Source: Bacillota bacterium (GTDB lineage Bacteria > Bacillota > Clostridia > Acetivibrionales > DTU013). Taken from it: 64,000 nucleotides of DNA. Where the stretch lies: assembly GCA_023412915.1 (NCBI GenBank), contig JAEZRE010000012.1, positions 18,818-82,817 of the forward strand, given 5' to 3'. Below are positions 15,912 to 24,765 of this stretch, in pieces. Position numbers and translations under genes: made by a program. A model generated the notes under the pieces. It saw only the letters and a program-made list of their open reading frames with translations. It ran no database searches and had not been told where the DNA came from. The stretch's first letter is position 1. The number at the start of each line of letters is the position of its first letter.

Positions 15912-16384
15912 CTAAATCTCTCCCCTTTACTAATTCCCCATAAAATTTAATTTACATAAAGAATATCCGCTGTGCAGGATGGTTACGGGGTTTTAAACAA
16001 ACCTGAGCAGCTTATATTGTATATTGTATACAATATTAAGCACAACACTGATTTTATTTTAACATTATAAACAGAATTTGTGAAGTGCTATTTGAGTTGT
16101 TATGTCGTATTGGAATAAGCTTTGCTGCAATGTTTGATTACTTCCACAAAAAGACAAAAGGTTTAATAATCATTGAAAAAAAATAATTAACATATCTGTA
16201 AAAGTGTTTAAATAAAAGAAAAAACGATATATAATAGTAATTACCAACGAAAAAAAGCAATTAAAGAATACCCGGCTTTTAGTCATCCTTTGTTATTCAA
16301 CGCCACAGTATACACGTTAATATCCGAGAAAAGTGAATCAATCCGGCCTTCAATTACTTTCACATGAAGAAATGGGGGGTACTT
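15912..16384. other. Divergent intergenic region nifJ / chemoreceptor
   Basis: AT-rich, no coding region supported. It holds the nifJ leader with a 16-bp palindrome and, near the right end, AT-rich sequence that probably includes the chemoreceptor promoter; I could not settle its sigma factor. Confidence 0.5.
16021..16036. promoter_or_regulatory. Palindromic operator candidate upstream of nifJ
   Basis: ATATTGTATACAATAT is a perfect 16-bp palindrome. Its core TTGTATACAA is typical of sites bound by FadR-subfamily GntR regulators. A TATAAT on the minus strand (16064-16069) puts the palindrome at roughly +20 to +36 of a nifJ transcript, suited to a roadblock repressor. Confidence 0.5.
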
Positions 16385-18541
16385 ATGGACTTTAAAAACA
16401 TCGTTGAAAAGCTGACGAGTATTTTTATTCCGCGCAGAAACAATTCACGAAACATTTCCGGCAAAGAAACAGGTAAAAATGGCAAAAAGGGTATCGCGTC
16501 ATTTTTGAACAAATTTCAAAGCATCAAAGTAAAGCTGGCTCTTGGTCTTTTGGTTCCAATCGTTCTGTTAGCCGTCTATGGCATAGTGTCATATAAGAAT
16601 TCCGAGGAAGCTCTTATCAGCAATTATGAAATAAGCTCCTTGGACACCATGGATGCAATAAGCAAGTATATGAACCTGGGCTTCAATATGATAGAAAAAT
16701 CATCCCTGGAATTAACGCAGGATATCAACTTCAAAAAGTTTTTCAATTTAAGCTATGATGAGGCCATGGGCAGCATCAAAACGTATGATGATACTCATGA
16801 CAGAATATCTCTGCTCGCAACAGCCAATAACTTCATTTCCGAAATCCACGTGATCGGCAAGAACGGGGTGGATATGTCAACGACCGGTGACATCAACAGC
16901 AATCTATATAGTCAGGTAACCCAGTCCAATATCGGCACTGAATTTAAAACAAAGAAACTGCCGTCTTTTTGGGTGGGCGACCATTCGGAGTTGGACAAGA
17001 TTATGCCTACGAGCGGCAATGTCTATGGCAAGGATAGTTATGCAACTTCCTTTGTCGCGAAAATAGGCGTCGGACAGGGTTATGTTATCGTCGACGTCTC
17101 CTCCAAACAGATCAAGGATATGTTTTCAGGTTATGATATGGGGAAAGGAAGTATACTGGGCTTCATATCGTCGGACGGAAGGGAAACATTATCGAACGCT
17201 GACACGGGAAACGTTTTTACAAGCCTGCCCTATTTTAAGAAGGCATTGGAATCCGATAAGCCAAGCAATTATTCTTATCAAAAATATAAGGGAAAAGATT
17301 ATTTATTCGTATACAGTAAATTTGCGGATGTCTCCGGAATTGTCTGCGTACTTATCCCAAAGAGCACGATCCTCGGCAAGGTAAGCGGCATCAAGGCCTT
17401 AAGCCTTATATTCGTATCCTTGTCATGCATACTTGCCATATTCATAGTATTTTTGATTACCGGCGTGATCACCAGATCGATAAGTTCACTGAGAAAGTCG
17501 ATTTTACAGGTATCCAAGGGCGATCTGACCGTGAAATTCGATACCAGGAGAAAGGATGAGTTTCTGTCATTGTCCAACGGTATATCCGATATGATGGAAC
17601 ATATGCGCAGCCTGATCGGCGAAGTAAAACAGGTCGGCGGCGCAGTCAGCGGTTCGGCAGTTAGTCTGACAACTACTGCGGGCGATCTGCTGGAAGCAAC
17701 CAGAGGAATATCTATGACAGTTGATGAAATCGGACATGGAATCGTTCAACAGGCCAGTGATTCCGAGCACTGTTTTGTTCAGATGTCCAGTCTATCCGAT
17801 CAGATCAATCAGGTGTACAGCAATGCAAATGAAATCGGGCGGATCGCAAGCGATACCCAGTCCGTAGCCAGCAAAGGCCTGCAAATCATCGACGAATTGA
17901 ACGACAAGTCGAGGGCGACCTCTGAAATTACGCAGGACATCGTACTCAAAATTCAGGAATTCAGCGCCAGGTCCAAGAAAATCGAGGGCTTTGTCAACCT
18001 GATCAACAATATTGCGTCTCAGACGACTCTGCTATCCCTTAACGCGTCAATAGAGGCGGCAAGGGCCGGGGCAGCCGGACACGGGTTTTCAGTGGTCGCG
18101 GGTGAGATAAGGAAACTGGCCGATCAAAGCTTGACCGCAGCAAAGCAGATACAGAACACCGTAAAGGATATCGACATGCAAAACAAGGAAACCGTAAATA
18201 CGGCAGTAAGAGCAGAAAGCATAGTGGCTTCCCAGACAGAGGCCTTAGCCAAGACGGTAAGCGTATTTGACAATATCAGCAACCATGTAAATGACCTCGC
18301 CAGCAATCTGAACGATATAATAAAACGGCTGAAGACAATAGAAACAGCAAAGGACGACACACTTAATGCAATCCAGAGTATCTCTGCGGTAACAGAGGAA
18401 ACCTCGGCGTCTTCGGAAGAAGTTAATGCTACGACGCAAAATCAGGTGGATTCTGTGGAACGCCTGCAGGAAGCAGCAATTATGCTGAAGCAGGATGCTG
18501 AAAAGCTAGAGGATGCCATCAGGATATTTAAGATTAATTGA
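16385..18541 (+). CDS. Methyl-accepting chemotaxis protein
   Basis: A 718-residue transmembrane chemoreceptor. Order: basic cytoplasmic N terminus, membrane segment at about 51-69, a roughly 265-residue extracellular dCache-like sensor, second membrane segment at about 337-363, HAMP domain, and the cytoplasmic signalling hairpin with NNIASQTTLLSLNASIEAAR and GHGFSVVAGEIRKLADQS (about 540-580). It ends in a helical bundle that docks CheA and CheW. The N-terminal 50 residues before the first membrane segment, rich in K/R/N/G, are longer than usual. The start is the ATG 5 bases after a GGGGGG run; an ATG 7 codons upstream overlaps that site. The ligand cannot be told from sequence. Confidence 0.93.
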   Translation: MDFKNIVEKLTSIFIPRRNNSRNISGKETGKNGKKGIASFLNKFQSIKVKLALGLLVPIVLLAVYGIVSYKNSEEALISNYEISSLDTMDAISKYMNLGFNMIEKSSLELTQDINFKKFFNLSYDEAMGSIKTYDDTHDRISLLATANNFISEIHVIGKNGVDMSTTGDINSNLYSQVTQSNIGTEFKTKKLPSFWVGDHSELDKIMPTSGNVYGKDSYATSFVAKIGVGQGYVIVDVSSKQIKDMFSGYDMGKGSILGFISSDGRETLSNADTGNVFTSLPYFKKALESDKPSNYSYQKYKGKDYLFVYSKFADVSGIVCVLIPKSTILGKVSGIKALSLIFVSLSCILAIFIVFLITGVITRSISSLRKSILQVSKGDLTVKFDTRRKDEFLSLSNGISDMMEHMRSLIGEVKQVGGAVSGSAVSLTTTAGDLLEATRGISMTVDEIGHGIVQQASDSEHCFVQMSSLSDQINQVYSNANEIGRIASDTQSVASKGLQIIDELNDKSRATSEITQDIVLKIQEFSARSKKIEGFVNLINNIASQTTLLSLNASIEAARAGAAGHGFSVVAGEIRKLADQSLTAAKQIQNTVKDIDMQNKETVNTAVRAESIVASQTEALAKTVSVFDNISNHVNDLASNLNDIIKRLKTIETAKDDTLNAIQSISAVTEETSASSEEVNATTQNQVDSVERLQEAAIMLKQDAEKLEDAIRIFKIN

Positions 18542-18549
18542 CGGGCATT

Positions 18550-18816
18550 TCAGCCAAATAACAGCTTGAGGATGACAAGCAGTATGAAGCCTGGTATCCC
18601 AAGTGTGCCGACTATGAAGGCGGAATAGATGTTTAGCGCCAGGTTGAAGCCGAAAAACGAGCCTGCCCAGTTTACAGCCAGGATTGCAACAGCACCGGCC
18701 AACGCATTCAGAGCAAGCTTCAGCACTACCTTCAGCGGCACCACGAGCAACCTGCCGAGAATGAAGAGCAGCAGTATGCCTATTATATATGCGAGTATAA
18801 CACCATAATCCAACAT
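18550..18816 (-). CDS. bofA: BofA family pro-sigma-K processing inhibitor homologue
   Basis: An 88-residue integral membrane protein with three hydrophobic segments and the family signature NALAGAVAILAVNWAG ... LGIPGFILLVILKLLFG at the C terminus. In Bacillus, BofA holds the SpoIVFB protease inactive with SpoIVFA until the forespore signal arrives. Many Clostridia keep bofA although they lack spoIVFB, so its role here may differ. It lies downstream of the yaaL gene (as in recR-yaaL-bofA clusters), but recR is not next to it here. Confidence 0.9.
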   Translation of the reverse strand: MLDYGVILAYIIGILLLFILGRLLVVPLKVVLKLALNALAGAVAILAVNWAGSFFGFNLALNIYSAFIVGTLGIPGFILLVILKLLFG

Positions 18817-18910
18817 GTTCTCACACCGATTCCCAAACAGTATACATATATGGAGACTGCACTATACATAATATATACTTGTACAAGTAACGAATTATGA
18901 CTTAAATTAA

Positions 18911-18939
18911 AATTAAGGGCACATACAGTGCCCTTAATT
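18911..18939. terminator. Bidirectional-looking terminator between yaaL and bofA
   Basis: A perfect 12-bp stem AATTAAGGGCAC / GTGCCCTTAATT with a 5-base loop, flanked by T-runs on both strands. It is 63 bases past the yaaL stop and about 95 bases before bofA, so the two genes are probably separate transcripts. Confidence 0.8.
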
Positions 18940-19001
18940 TTTGAACAAGCCTGGCTTATTGCGCCAACTTATATGCTTCGCTAAAATATTTATCTGTTCC
19001 G

Positions 19002-19304
19002 TTAAATAAAAGGTGACAGGCCTTTCTCTTTGGCAAGCCTGACAAAATACGTATATCGCGCTTCACAGGCTTTTAATCTGTATATGTAGTAATCTACCAG
19101 CAATTCTTCGGATACATATTCGAAATTGGCGCTCGTATCAATCCATTCATCGCGAGCTTCCAACGCGGCTTCAAGGATGTCCTTCTCCTCTGCGGTAAGA
19201 TTTGCCCGCGCAGAGATTCGTGAAACAACAGTGTCCTTATCTTTTTTGGGCTTCAGGCGGTTATCGCCGTTTTGCCTTTCATATTTTACGATCTCAGTAT
19301 TCAC
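19002..19304 (-). CDS. yaaL: YaaL family (DUF2508) protein
   Basis: A 100-residue protein whose C-terminal 50 residues match DUF2508: EWIDTSANFEYVSEELLVDY followed by IYRLKACEARYTYFVRLAKE. The function of the family is unknown; it is regularly found beside bofA in Firmicutes, as here. The N-terminal half is basic and variable. I chose the GTG 8 bases after AAGAAGG (codon 4 of the longest frame); the earlier GTG overlaps the ribosome site. Preceded by the Nudix gene on the same strand. Confidence 0.82.
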   Translation of the reverse strand: MNTEIVKYERQNGDNRLKPKKDKDTVVSRISARANLTAEEKDILEAALEARDEWIDTSANFEYVSEELLVDYYIYRLKACEARYTYFVRLAKEKGLSPFI

Positions 19305-19363
19305 GGAATGCACCTTCTTATAGAAATTTCCAATTTACTATAAGTATAGGCACAATTTAACAG

Positions 19364-19957
19364 TTATATACTTCCACTTCTCAGGAAATTGAGCACCGCA
19401 CCCGTAGTCACCTGCCTGAATATTCCCCAGTCCTGCCACTTCCCTCCGAGACGGCCGAGCTCCCCGGTGATCCGTTCGAGCTCTTCAAGTCCTACTTCCC
19501 TCACATTGCTGATTTCGTCGTCGCTTGCGTCTTCAAGCAGCCTGCCGCCGGTTTCATCGAGAATGAAAATATAGGAATAAAACATCACGTTTTCATCATC
19601 GTGTTCAAAACAGATACGCACGACTCCTGCAAAAGAACGGATCCTGACTTCCAGCCCGAGCTCTTCCTTAACCTCGCGGAAAATTGCCTCCAGTATATCC
19701 TCCCTGTGACCTATTCCGCCTGTCGGTATTCTATAAACATTCTCCGGGTATTCGCTGCATGTTACGGTTATTATCCTGCCGCCGGGCCTGATAACACAAA
19801 ATACCACTTCGCCTCTCCTATCACGTTGCACAACACTTTTCAGCCTGTTGTAATAATTAGGGGCGGCATAGCGTATATTGACGTCTTTAATGGCGGCATT
19901 ACCCGTACTATATTTTTTACATACGTTCCGGAATTCGTCTTCATTAAATATATTCAT
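19364..19957 (-). CDS. Nudix hydrolase
   Basis: A 197-residue protein with a complete Nudix box GGIGHREDILEAIFREVKEE continuing LGL (about residues 79-101), so the catalytic glutamates are present. These enzymes hydrolyse nucleoside diphosphates linked to another group; the substrate is not predictable here. Sequence before the box (VVFCVIRPGGRIITVTCSEY) is a typical beta-sheet start. The long N-terminal arm of about 40 residues is not part of the core fold. The ATG has only a distant AAAGGAC, and a 15-base repeat TTTTATGTAAGTCC occurs twice in the leader, so the exact start is less sure. Confidence 0.85.
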   Translation of the reverse strand: MNIFNEDEFRNVCKKYSTGNAAIKDVNIRYAAPNYYNRLKSVVQRDRRGEVVFCVIRPGGRIITVTCSEYPENVYRIPTGGIGHREDILEAIFREVKEELGLEVRIRSFAGVVRICFEHDDENVMFYSYIFILDETGGRLLEDASDDEISNVREVGLEELERITGELGRLGGKWQDWGIFRQVTTGAVLNFLRSGSI

Positions 19958-20229
19958 GCTTTTATGTAAGTCCTTTTATGTAAGTCCTTTTATCCGTTTC
20001 CTTTGGGGTACCTCAGCCGGAGCGTCCCCGCTTACTTTATCCTAATACATTTCAGAGTGAATTTCTACTATTGTATTGAATTTATGAAACTCCGGTAATC
20101 AAATTGTAATATTTATTTTGTATAATATATTGTGTTTTGGAGAAACAATTGCGATAATAGTACCGTCAAATCATTATAAATATAGAAGTTTCGACAATTA
20201 AAACAACATATTTGAGGTGTTCGTCAAAA

Positions 20230-21948
20230 ATGGAACCTGAGGTACAAGTCAAGCGTCCGAGAAAAAACAAAAGCAAAACGGTTATGATAGTTTTGCTGGC
20301 AGTTGTGGCTTTGATGCTTTTATCCGCTTCCGTGTTTGCATATATGACTCTTCAGAATGACGGGATCTATAAAGGTGTAACCGTGGACGGCCTTGATGTA
20401 TCGGGACTCGGCAGACAGGCAGTCCAACAGTTCCTGGAAACTGAATTGAGCAAACCGACCGAGAGCATGGAAATAACGCTAAAAACCGGCGAGTCCGAGT
20501 TGAAGGCGTCATACCCCGAGCTTGGGGTAAAATACGACGTGCAGCGCGCGGCTGAAGCTGCGTACTCCATCGGCCGGTCGGGAAACGTGTTCGTACGCCT
20601 TTATGACATCGCAAGAGCGGGAATAAAAGGCGCACAAATCGATGTCTCCCAGTCCTTTGACCAGTCTAAAGTCGATAATTTTGTCACCAGATTTTCTGTA
20701 AACAAATTTAAAAGTGTAAAGGAAAACTCGCTGGTTATCTTGGATAGCAGCGTCGTCATAAGGTCCGGCAACCATGGTGAAAGCATCGACAGGACCGAAA
20801 CGGCAAAGCTCGTAACAGATATGATAAAAAGCGGAAAGAGCGGAACTATAGAGCTCCACGCAATTATTACCAATCCTGCAAAATTCAATGTCGACGATCT
20901 CTACAACCAGATCGTCAGCGAACCTGTCAATGCAGGGTATAAGGTGGAAAATTCACAATTGGTCATGGTCCCACATGCGATGGGCAGAAAGATAGACAAA
21001 ACCGCGCTGGCAAACATTGTTGCCGAAGTAGAAAAGGCAGAGGATACGGAAAGAACGCTGCCTGTCACCTTCACCAAACCGGAAATCACATCCGACATGG
21101 TCTCGACCATGCTTTTCAAGGATGAATTGGCTTCATACAACACTACTTTTTCGACAGCAACCGAGAACGGCAAGAACAGGAAATACAACATGGGACTCGC
21201 AGTGGCCAAGATCGACGGACTTATACTGCTTCCCGGAGACGAATTCTCCTACAACAAGGTCGTCGGCCCCAGGGATATCGAGCATGGTTATAAGGAAGCC
21301 CACGTATATATCAACGGCAGGATCGAGAACGGTATCGGCGGCGGTATATGCCAGGTCTCGACTACAATGTACAACGCCATTCTCAAAGCTGATCTCAAGG
21401 TAAATGAAAGAAGGAGTCATTCCTTTACGGTGGGTTATGTGCCGCTGGGCCAGGATGCGACTGCTTATTACGGCGGTACGGATTTCAGGTTCGTCAATAC
21501 GACCAAATGGCCCATCAGGCTGAATGCATCAGTAAGCGGCAACAAGATATCCTTCAAGATGACGGGGACTAACGAAACTCCAGACAAATCCGTCATTATC
21601 AGCAACAAGATACTGAGCCATACACCTCATGAGACAAAAAACTTCGACGATCCGAATCTTCAGTACGGCAAGACGAAAATAAAGCAGGAGGGTTCGGACG
21701 GTTATGTCGTTGAAACCTATAAAACAGTAAAGATGGCAGGCAAGGTCATTTCTCAGACCAAGCTCCACACAAGCACTTATAAACCCTGCACGGAAGAAAT
21801 ATGGGTCGGTAAAAAAGGAGCCCCGGCTACCACTCCCGGCGCGATCACAGTGCCGGCCCAGACCGGAACGCAGTCCGAGACTCCCTCCGTATCCGAGCCT
21901 CCCGTTCCGTCAGATATAGAACCTGTCGTTGATGAAATAGTTGACTAA
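20230..21948 (+). CDS. VanW family protein with putative peptidoglycan-binding domain
   Basis: A 572-residue membrane-anchored extracellular protein. A basic N terminus (KRPRKNKSK) precedes one membrane segment at about 18-38. Residues about 60-270 form duplicated PG-binding-4-type repeats seen in YoaR-like proteins. The VanW domain follows, with GDEFSYNKVVGPRDIEHGY, GIGGGICQVSTTMYNAILKA and RSHSFTVGYVPLGQDATAYY. The tail (YKTVKMAGKVISQTKLHTST) is G5-like, then a Pro/Thr-rich end. VanW was named from vancomycin resistance clusters, but these chromosomal homologues are common in Clostridia and are not evidence of resistance. ATG start with GAGGTG about 10 bases upstream. A MITE-like element begins at the stop codon. 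Confidence 0.88.
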   Translation: MEPEVQVKRPRKNKSKTVMIVLLAVVALMLLSASVFAYMTLQNDGIYKGVTVDGLDVSGLGRQAVQQFLETELSKPTESMEITLKTGESELKASYPELGVKYDVQRAAEAAYSIGRSGNVFVRLYDIARAGIKGAQIDVSQSFDQSKVDNFVTRFSVNKFKSVKENSLVILDSSVVIRSGNHGESIDRTETAKLVTDMIKSGKSGTIELHAIITNPAKFNVDDLYNQIVSEPVNAGYKVENSQLVMVPHAMGRKIDKTALANIVAEVEKAEDTERTLPVTFTKPEITSDMVSTMLFKDELASYNTTFSTATENGKNRKYNMGLAVAKIDGLILLPGDEFSYNKVVGPRDIEHGYKEAHVYINGRIENGIGGGICQVSTTMYNAILKADLKVNERRSHSFTVGYVPLGQDATAYYGGTDFRFVNTTKWPIRLNASVSGNKISFKMTGTNETPDKSVIISNKILSHTPHETKNFDDPNLQYGKTKIKQEGSDGYVVETYKTVKMAGKVISQTKLHTSTYKPCTEEIWVGKKGAPATTPGAITVPAQTGTQSETPSVSEPPVPSDIEPVVDEIVD

Positions 21949-22106
21949 GGGCTCTTAAAACAATAATGCCCGATTTTAAAGAGAGGGATTTTTCAATATT
22001 GCAAGGCGGAGGAAGGCGTAATAATTGCTTTATTGCAACTGACGACAACGCAGCAATATTGGAAAATAACCGCTTTAAAATGGGAGGTTATTGTTTTAAG
22101 AGCCCT
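21948..22106. mobile_element. 158-bp palindromic MITE-like element
   Basis: The terminal arms are perfect 18-bp inverted repeats, GGGCTCTTAAAACAATAA (21949-21966) and its complement (22088-22105), with one more pair outside. Inner arms also pair imperfectly (ATTTTAAAG...CAATATTGC on both sides), so the whole unit folds into one long hairpin around CTGACGACAACGCAGC. It carries no gene, starts at the last base of the vanW-family stop codon and ends 67 bases before the next start. Non-autonomous foldback element is the best call; a very large terminator is the alternative. Confidence 0.75.
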
Positions 22107-22173
22107 AGGGTATTCCCGGATAAGCCAATACCTGGTATGAAAGACCTTAAACATCATCGCAGAGGTGGGACTA

Positions 22174-23181
22174 TTGAGAAGCTACAAAACGGCAATTGTA
22201 GGGTGCGGCGTTATTCACAGTCTGCACGCTGACGCACTGGCGAATTACCCTCTTGCGGAATTGAAGGCAGTTGTCGATATTGATCCGGAAAAATCGGAGC
22301 AATCGGCACGCAAATATGGCTGTAAAGCCCTGGCAGACTACAAGGATGTGCTGGCAAGCCCTGAAATAGACGTCGTACACATCTGCACTCCGCATTATCT
22401 GCACGCGCCTATGGCAATAGAAGCAATGAAGGCCGGAAAGCATGTATTGACTGAAAAGCCGATGGCTATAAGCGTCGAGGACTGTATGCGGATGAGAAGC
22501 GTCTCCTCGGAGACAGGCAAGCAGCTGGGCATCTGCTTCCAGAATCGCTATAATGCCACTTCGCGATACATGAAAATGCTTCTGGAATCGGGAAAAGCCG
22601 GAAGGATAATTGCTGCAAAGGCCTCCGTCACATGGCTCAGAGGACAGGATTATTACGGCAGCGCTCCCTGGAGAGGCACCTGGGAACAGGAAGGCGGAGG
22701 AGTGCTGATCAACCAGTCGATACATACTCTCGACCTGTTACGGTGGTTTGCGGGAAAAGCGGTTAAAATCAAAGGGAACACGGATACAAGGTTCCTTGAA
22801 GGTATAATAGAGGTTGAAGACACTGCGGAAGCAACCATACTGTTCGAAAGCGGAGCACGTGGATTCTTTTTTGCAACGAATGCCTACGCCGACGCACCTG
22901 TCGAGCTCCAGTTGGTATGTGAAAACGCCGTTATGACCTTGTCCGGGGATCTTACCATAAAATATAACAACGGCGATTCAGAGATCATTACCGACGTAAA
23001 TCCCAAAACCGGAAAAAAGGCTTATTACGGCGCCGGGCACGCCGCTCTGATAGAAGATTTCTACGATAGCCTGCATGCGGAAAAGCCTTTTGCCATAGAC
23101 GGCAGCCAGGGTATGGAGACGATCAGACTGATAAATGCGCTGTACAGGTCTTCGGAAGCCAGGGCGTGGGTGGAACTGTGA
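22174..23181 (+). CDS. Gfo/Idh/MocA family NAD(P)-dependent oxidoreductase
   Basis: A 335-residue sugar or cyclitol dehydrogenase-like enzyme. The Rossmann start TAIVGCGVIHSLHADAL binds NAD(P); the motif AGKHVLTEKPMAISVEDC contains the conserved EKP lysine; GGGVLINQSIHTLDLLRWF holds the family His/Asp pair near the active site. The substrate is not predictable. GTG and TTG starts compete: I chose the TTG that lies 5-6 bases after GAGGTGGG, because the GTG is inside that site. It stands alone, between the MITE-like element and a strong terminator, with no sugar transport genes nearby. Confidence 0.9.
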   Translation: MRSYKTAIVGCGVIHSLHADALANYPLAELKAVVDIDPEKSEQSARKYGCKALADYKDVLASPEIDVVHICTPHYLHAPMAIEAMKAGKHVLTEKPMAISVEDCMRMRSVSSETGKQLGICFQNRYNATSRYMKMLLESGKAGRIIAAKASVTWLRGQDYYGSAPWRGTWEQEGGGVLINQSIHTLDLLRWFAGKAVKIKGNTDTRFLEGIIEVEDTAEATILFESGARGFFFATNAYADAPVELQLVCENAVMTLSGDLTIKYNNGDSEIITDVNPKTGKKAYYGAGHAALIEDFYDSLHAEKPFAIDGSQGMETIRLINALYRSSEARAWVEL

Positions 23182-23186
23182 TACAT

Positions 23187-23222
23187 AAAAAGCACGGGAT
23201 CGGACTGTCCCATGCTTTTTTT
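23187..23222 (+). terminator. Intrinsic terminator after the Gfo/Idh/MocA gene
   Basis: AAAAAGCA-C-GGGA pairs with TCCC-A-TGCTTTTT, followed by further T residues, 6 bases after the stop codon. Confidence 0.85.
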
Positions 23223-23257
23223 ATGTTTAATACAGCTTATGTGCTTATACGATAAGC

Positions 23258-23746
23258 TTAATAAGTTTCAACGCTCGCCGCGCCGGCATTTCTCAATATG
23301 GAAGATATCCTGCTGACCTTGTCTTCATCCGTTTTCATACTGAATAAAACCTTACCTCTTTTCAATTCACTTTCATATTCCTTACTTCTGCTTTCCGGTA
23401 TACCCAGATCGATAAGCCCGCCGACTATACCTCCGGTGACCGCTCCCGAGAGGAGGCCGGTGATTGGTCCTGCGGCAGCTATTATACCGAGACCCGGAAT
23501 CACCATGCTGCCGGCTCCGATCAACAATCCCGCTATACCTCCGAGCACGCCGCCCGATACGACTCCATCCGATATATTATCATTCACATCCCGCCCCATT
23601 GTGGCGCCGCGCTTTCCTTCATCCGCATCGCCGTGCTTTACGACGATGGATATGTCATCCGTACGCAGGCCCTGATCCCTGACCTGACGCGCTGCTGTTT
23701 CGGCATGATCCTGATTGTCAAACAATCCTACAACCGTTTTTGACAT
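23258..23746 (-). CDS. General stress protein 17M-like, glycine-zipper protein
   Basis: A 162-residue protein. The N-terminal 45 residues (TVVGLFDNQDHAETAARQVR) match the YflT/general stress protein 17M fold. The middle (about 58-115) is a Gly/Ala/Ile-rich glycine zipper (GGVLGGIAGLLIGAGSMVIP) that could insert in or lie on the membrane. The C-terminal 40 residues (KVLFSMKTDEDKVSRISSIL) repeat the ACT-like first motif. Function is unknown; Bacillus relatives are induced by stress. ATG start 7 bases after GGGAGG. Confidence 0.8.
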   Translation of the reverse strand: MSKTVVGLFDNQDHAETAARQVRDQGLRTDDISIVVKHGDADEGKRGATMGRDVNDNISDGVVSGGVLGGIAGLLIGAGSMVIPGLGIIAAAGPITGLLSGAVTGGIVGGLIDLGIPESRSKEYESELKRGKVLFSMKTDEDKVSRISSILRNAGAASVETY

Positions 23747-23975
23747 AATGCATCCTCCCTATTATAAAGCTTCAAATTTTGTTACGTGAAATATCATTAT
23801 TAGCATTGCAAAATAGCCGATATATTATACAACGGCCATATGCCGCGGCAAGTTACTCGGATAAAAGTCATAGGAGCCGCTCGTTGCAATTGTCCGACAT
23901 AAATTTCAGGTATCTGAATATGTTTTTTTAGTGTATAATGGAGTAGTTTATTATTCTGGGTTTCGGGAGCTTAAA

Positions 23976-24467
23976 ATGCAGTCAAAGGGCAGCGTACTGA
24001 TATTTCTTTTAATACTTGTGTTTCCTGTAATAGCGATATTTTCAGATCACCAGATCTTTTTCGTTATTATGTCCATCATAATTGCCGCTATTTCCTGCAG
24101 ACAAATTTATAACCTGCTTTCAGGAAAAGGCTTTAACGGTCGTGAAAACGACGAGGAGATTGAGGAAGAACTTGAAGATATGGTCGACATCGATATCCGC
24201 CTTTTTGGCACGGGCATGAGCGTAGCGTACAATCTGCTTGTCATAGTGTTTTTGATATATTGCGCGTTCTTTTTGGAGACTGTTTTGCTGAAAGGTATTT
24301 CCGCTCTTGCAATTATACTTCAAATCTATTTCATTCTAAAGAAGGTAGACAGCAAGCTACAGGCTTTTGACAGAAACCGGTATAAACCGCAAATACTAAT
24401 ATCCAGCTTACTAAATCTGGCCGTGATTTTGCTTTCTGCCATCAATAAGATCAAATGGTTTTATTAA
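23976..24467 (+). CDS. Hypothetical membrane protein with four membrane segments
   Basis: A 163-residue protein. Hydrophobic segments at about 5-22, 27-42, 84-100 and 103-120 plus a further one near the C terminus suggest four or five membrane spans. A strongly acidic loop, NDEEIEEELEDMVDIDI, lies between the second and third. I do not recognise the family. The ATG is 6 bases after GGGAG; upstream in-frame ATGs lack a site. It is a single gene with its own terminator, upstream of the glutamate synthase operon. Confidence 0.65.
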   Translation: MQSKGSVLIFLLILVFPVIAIFSDHQIFFVIMSIIIAAISCRQIYNLLSGKGFNGRENDEEIEEELEDMVDIDIRLFGTGMSVAYNLLVIVFLIYCAFFLETVLLKGISALAIILQIYFILKKVDSKLQAFDRNRYKPQILISSLLNLAVILLSAINKIKWFY

Positions 24468-24472
24468 GTTAT

Positions 24473-24496
24473 GCAGGAATGTCATAAACATCCTGC
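24473..24496 (+). terminator. Intrinsic terminator before the glt operon
   Basis: GCAGGA(A)TGT pairs with ACATCCTGC and is followed by AAAAAATTTTT, directly after the membrane-protein gene. Confidence 0.65.
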
Positions 24497-24499
24497 AAA

Positions 24500-24765
24500 A
24501 AATTTTTAAATCTATTGATTATTCCATTATCCCCTGTTATAATTAAAAACACTATAAGGTTTATGATGTTTAAAAAAGCCATATTTTATATAACGGCATG
24601 CAATGGGGCATGTCAGTTTAGATTGGATTATACTCAACGGTGAGGCATATAATTCTGATTATGTGCTTTTTTTGTACACTTTTTTGGCGACTCAGGCAAA
24701 AAATAGAAGAGCTGTACTAATCCAATTGAACTTACCTGGCAATGATTATGGAAAGGGTGTTAAAT
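24500..24765 (+). promoter_or_regulatory. Leader and promoter region of gltBD
   Basis: About 265 bases, AT-rich, no coding region supported. A GGATTATACTCAA stretch near 24623-24635 could be a -10 element. I see no T-box, known riboswitch core or clear operator. Confidence 0.4.

Noticed and set aside
20230..21948. VanW homology as a sign of glycopeptide resistance
   Set aside because: No vanH/A/X or two-component genes are present; such VanW proteins are common chromosomal genes in Clostridia.
21966..22232. An 88-codon plus-strand reading frame across the foldback element
   Set aside because: It lies within the palindrome and runs into the start of the dehydrogenase gene; no ribosome site and no protein similarity.
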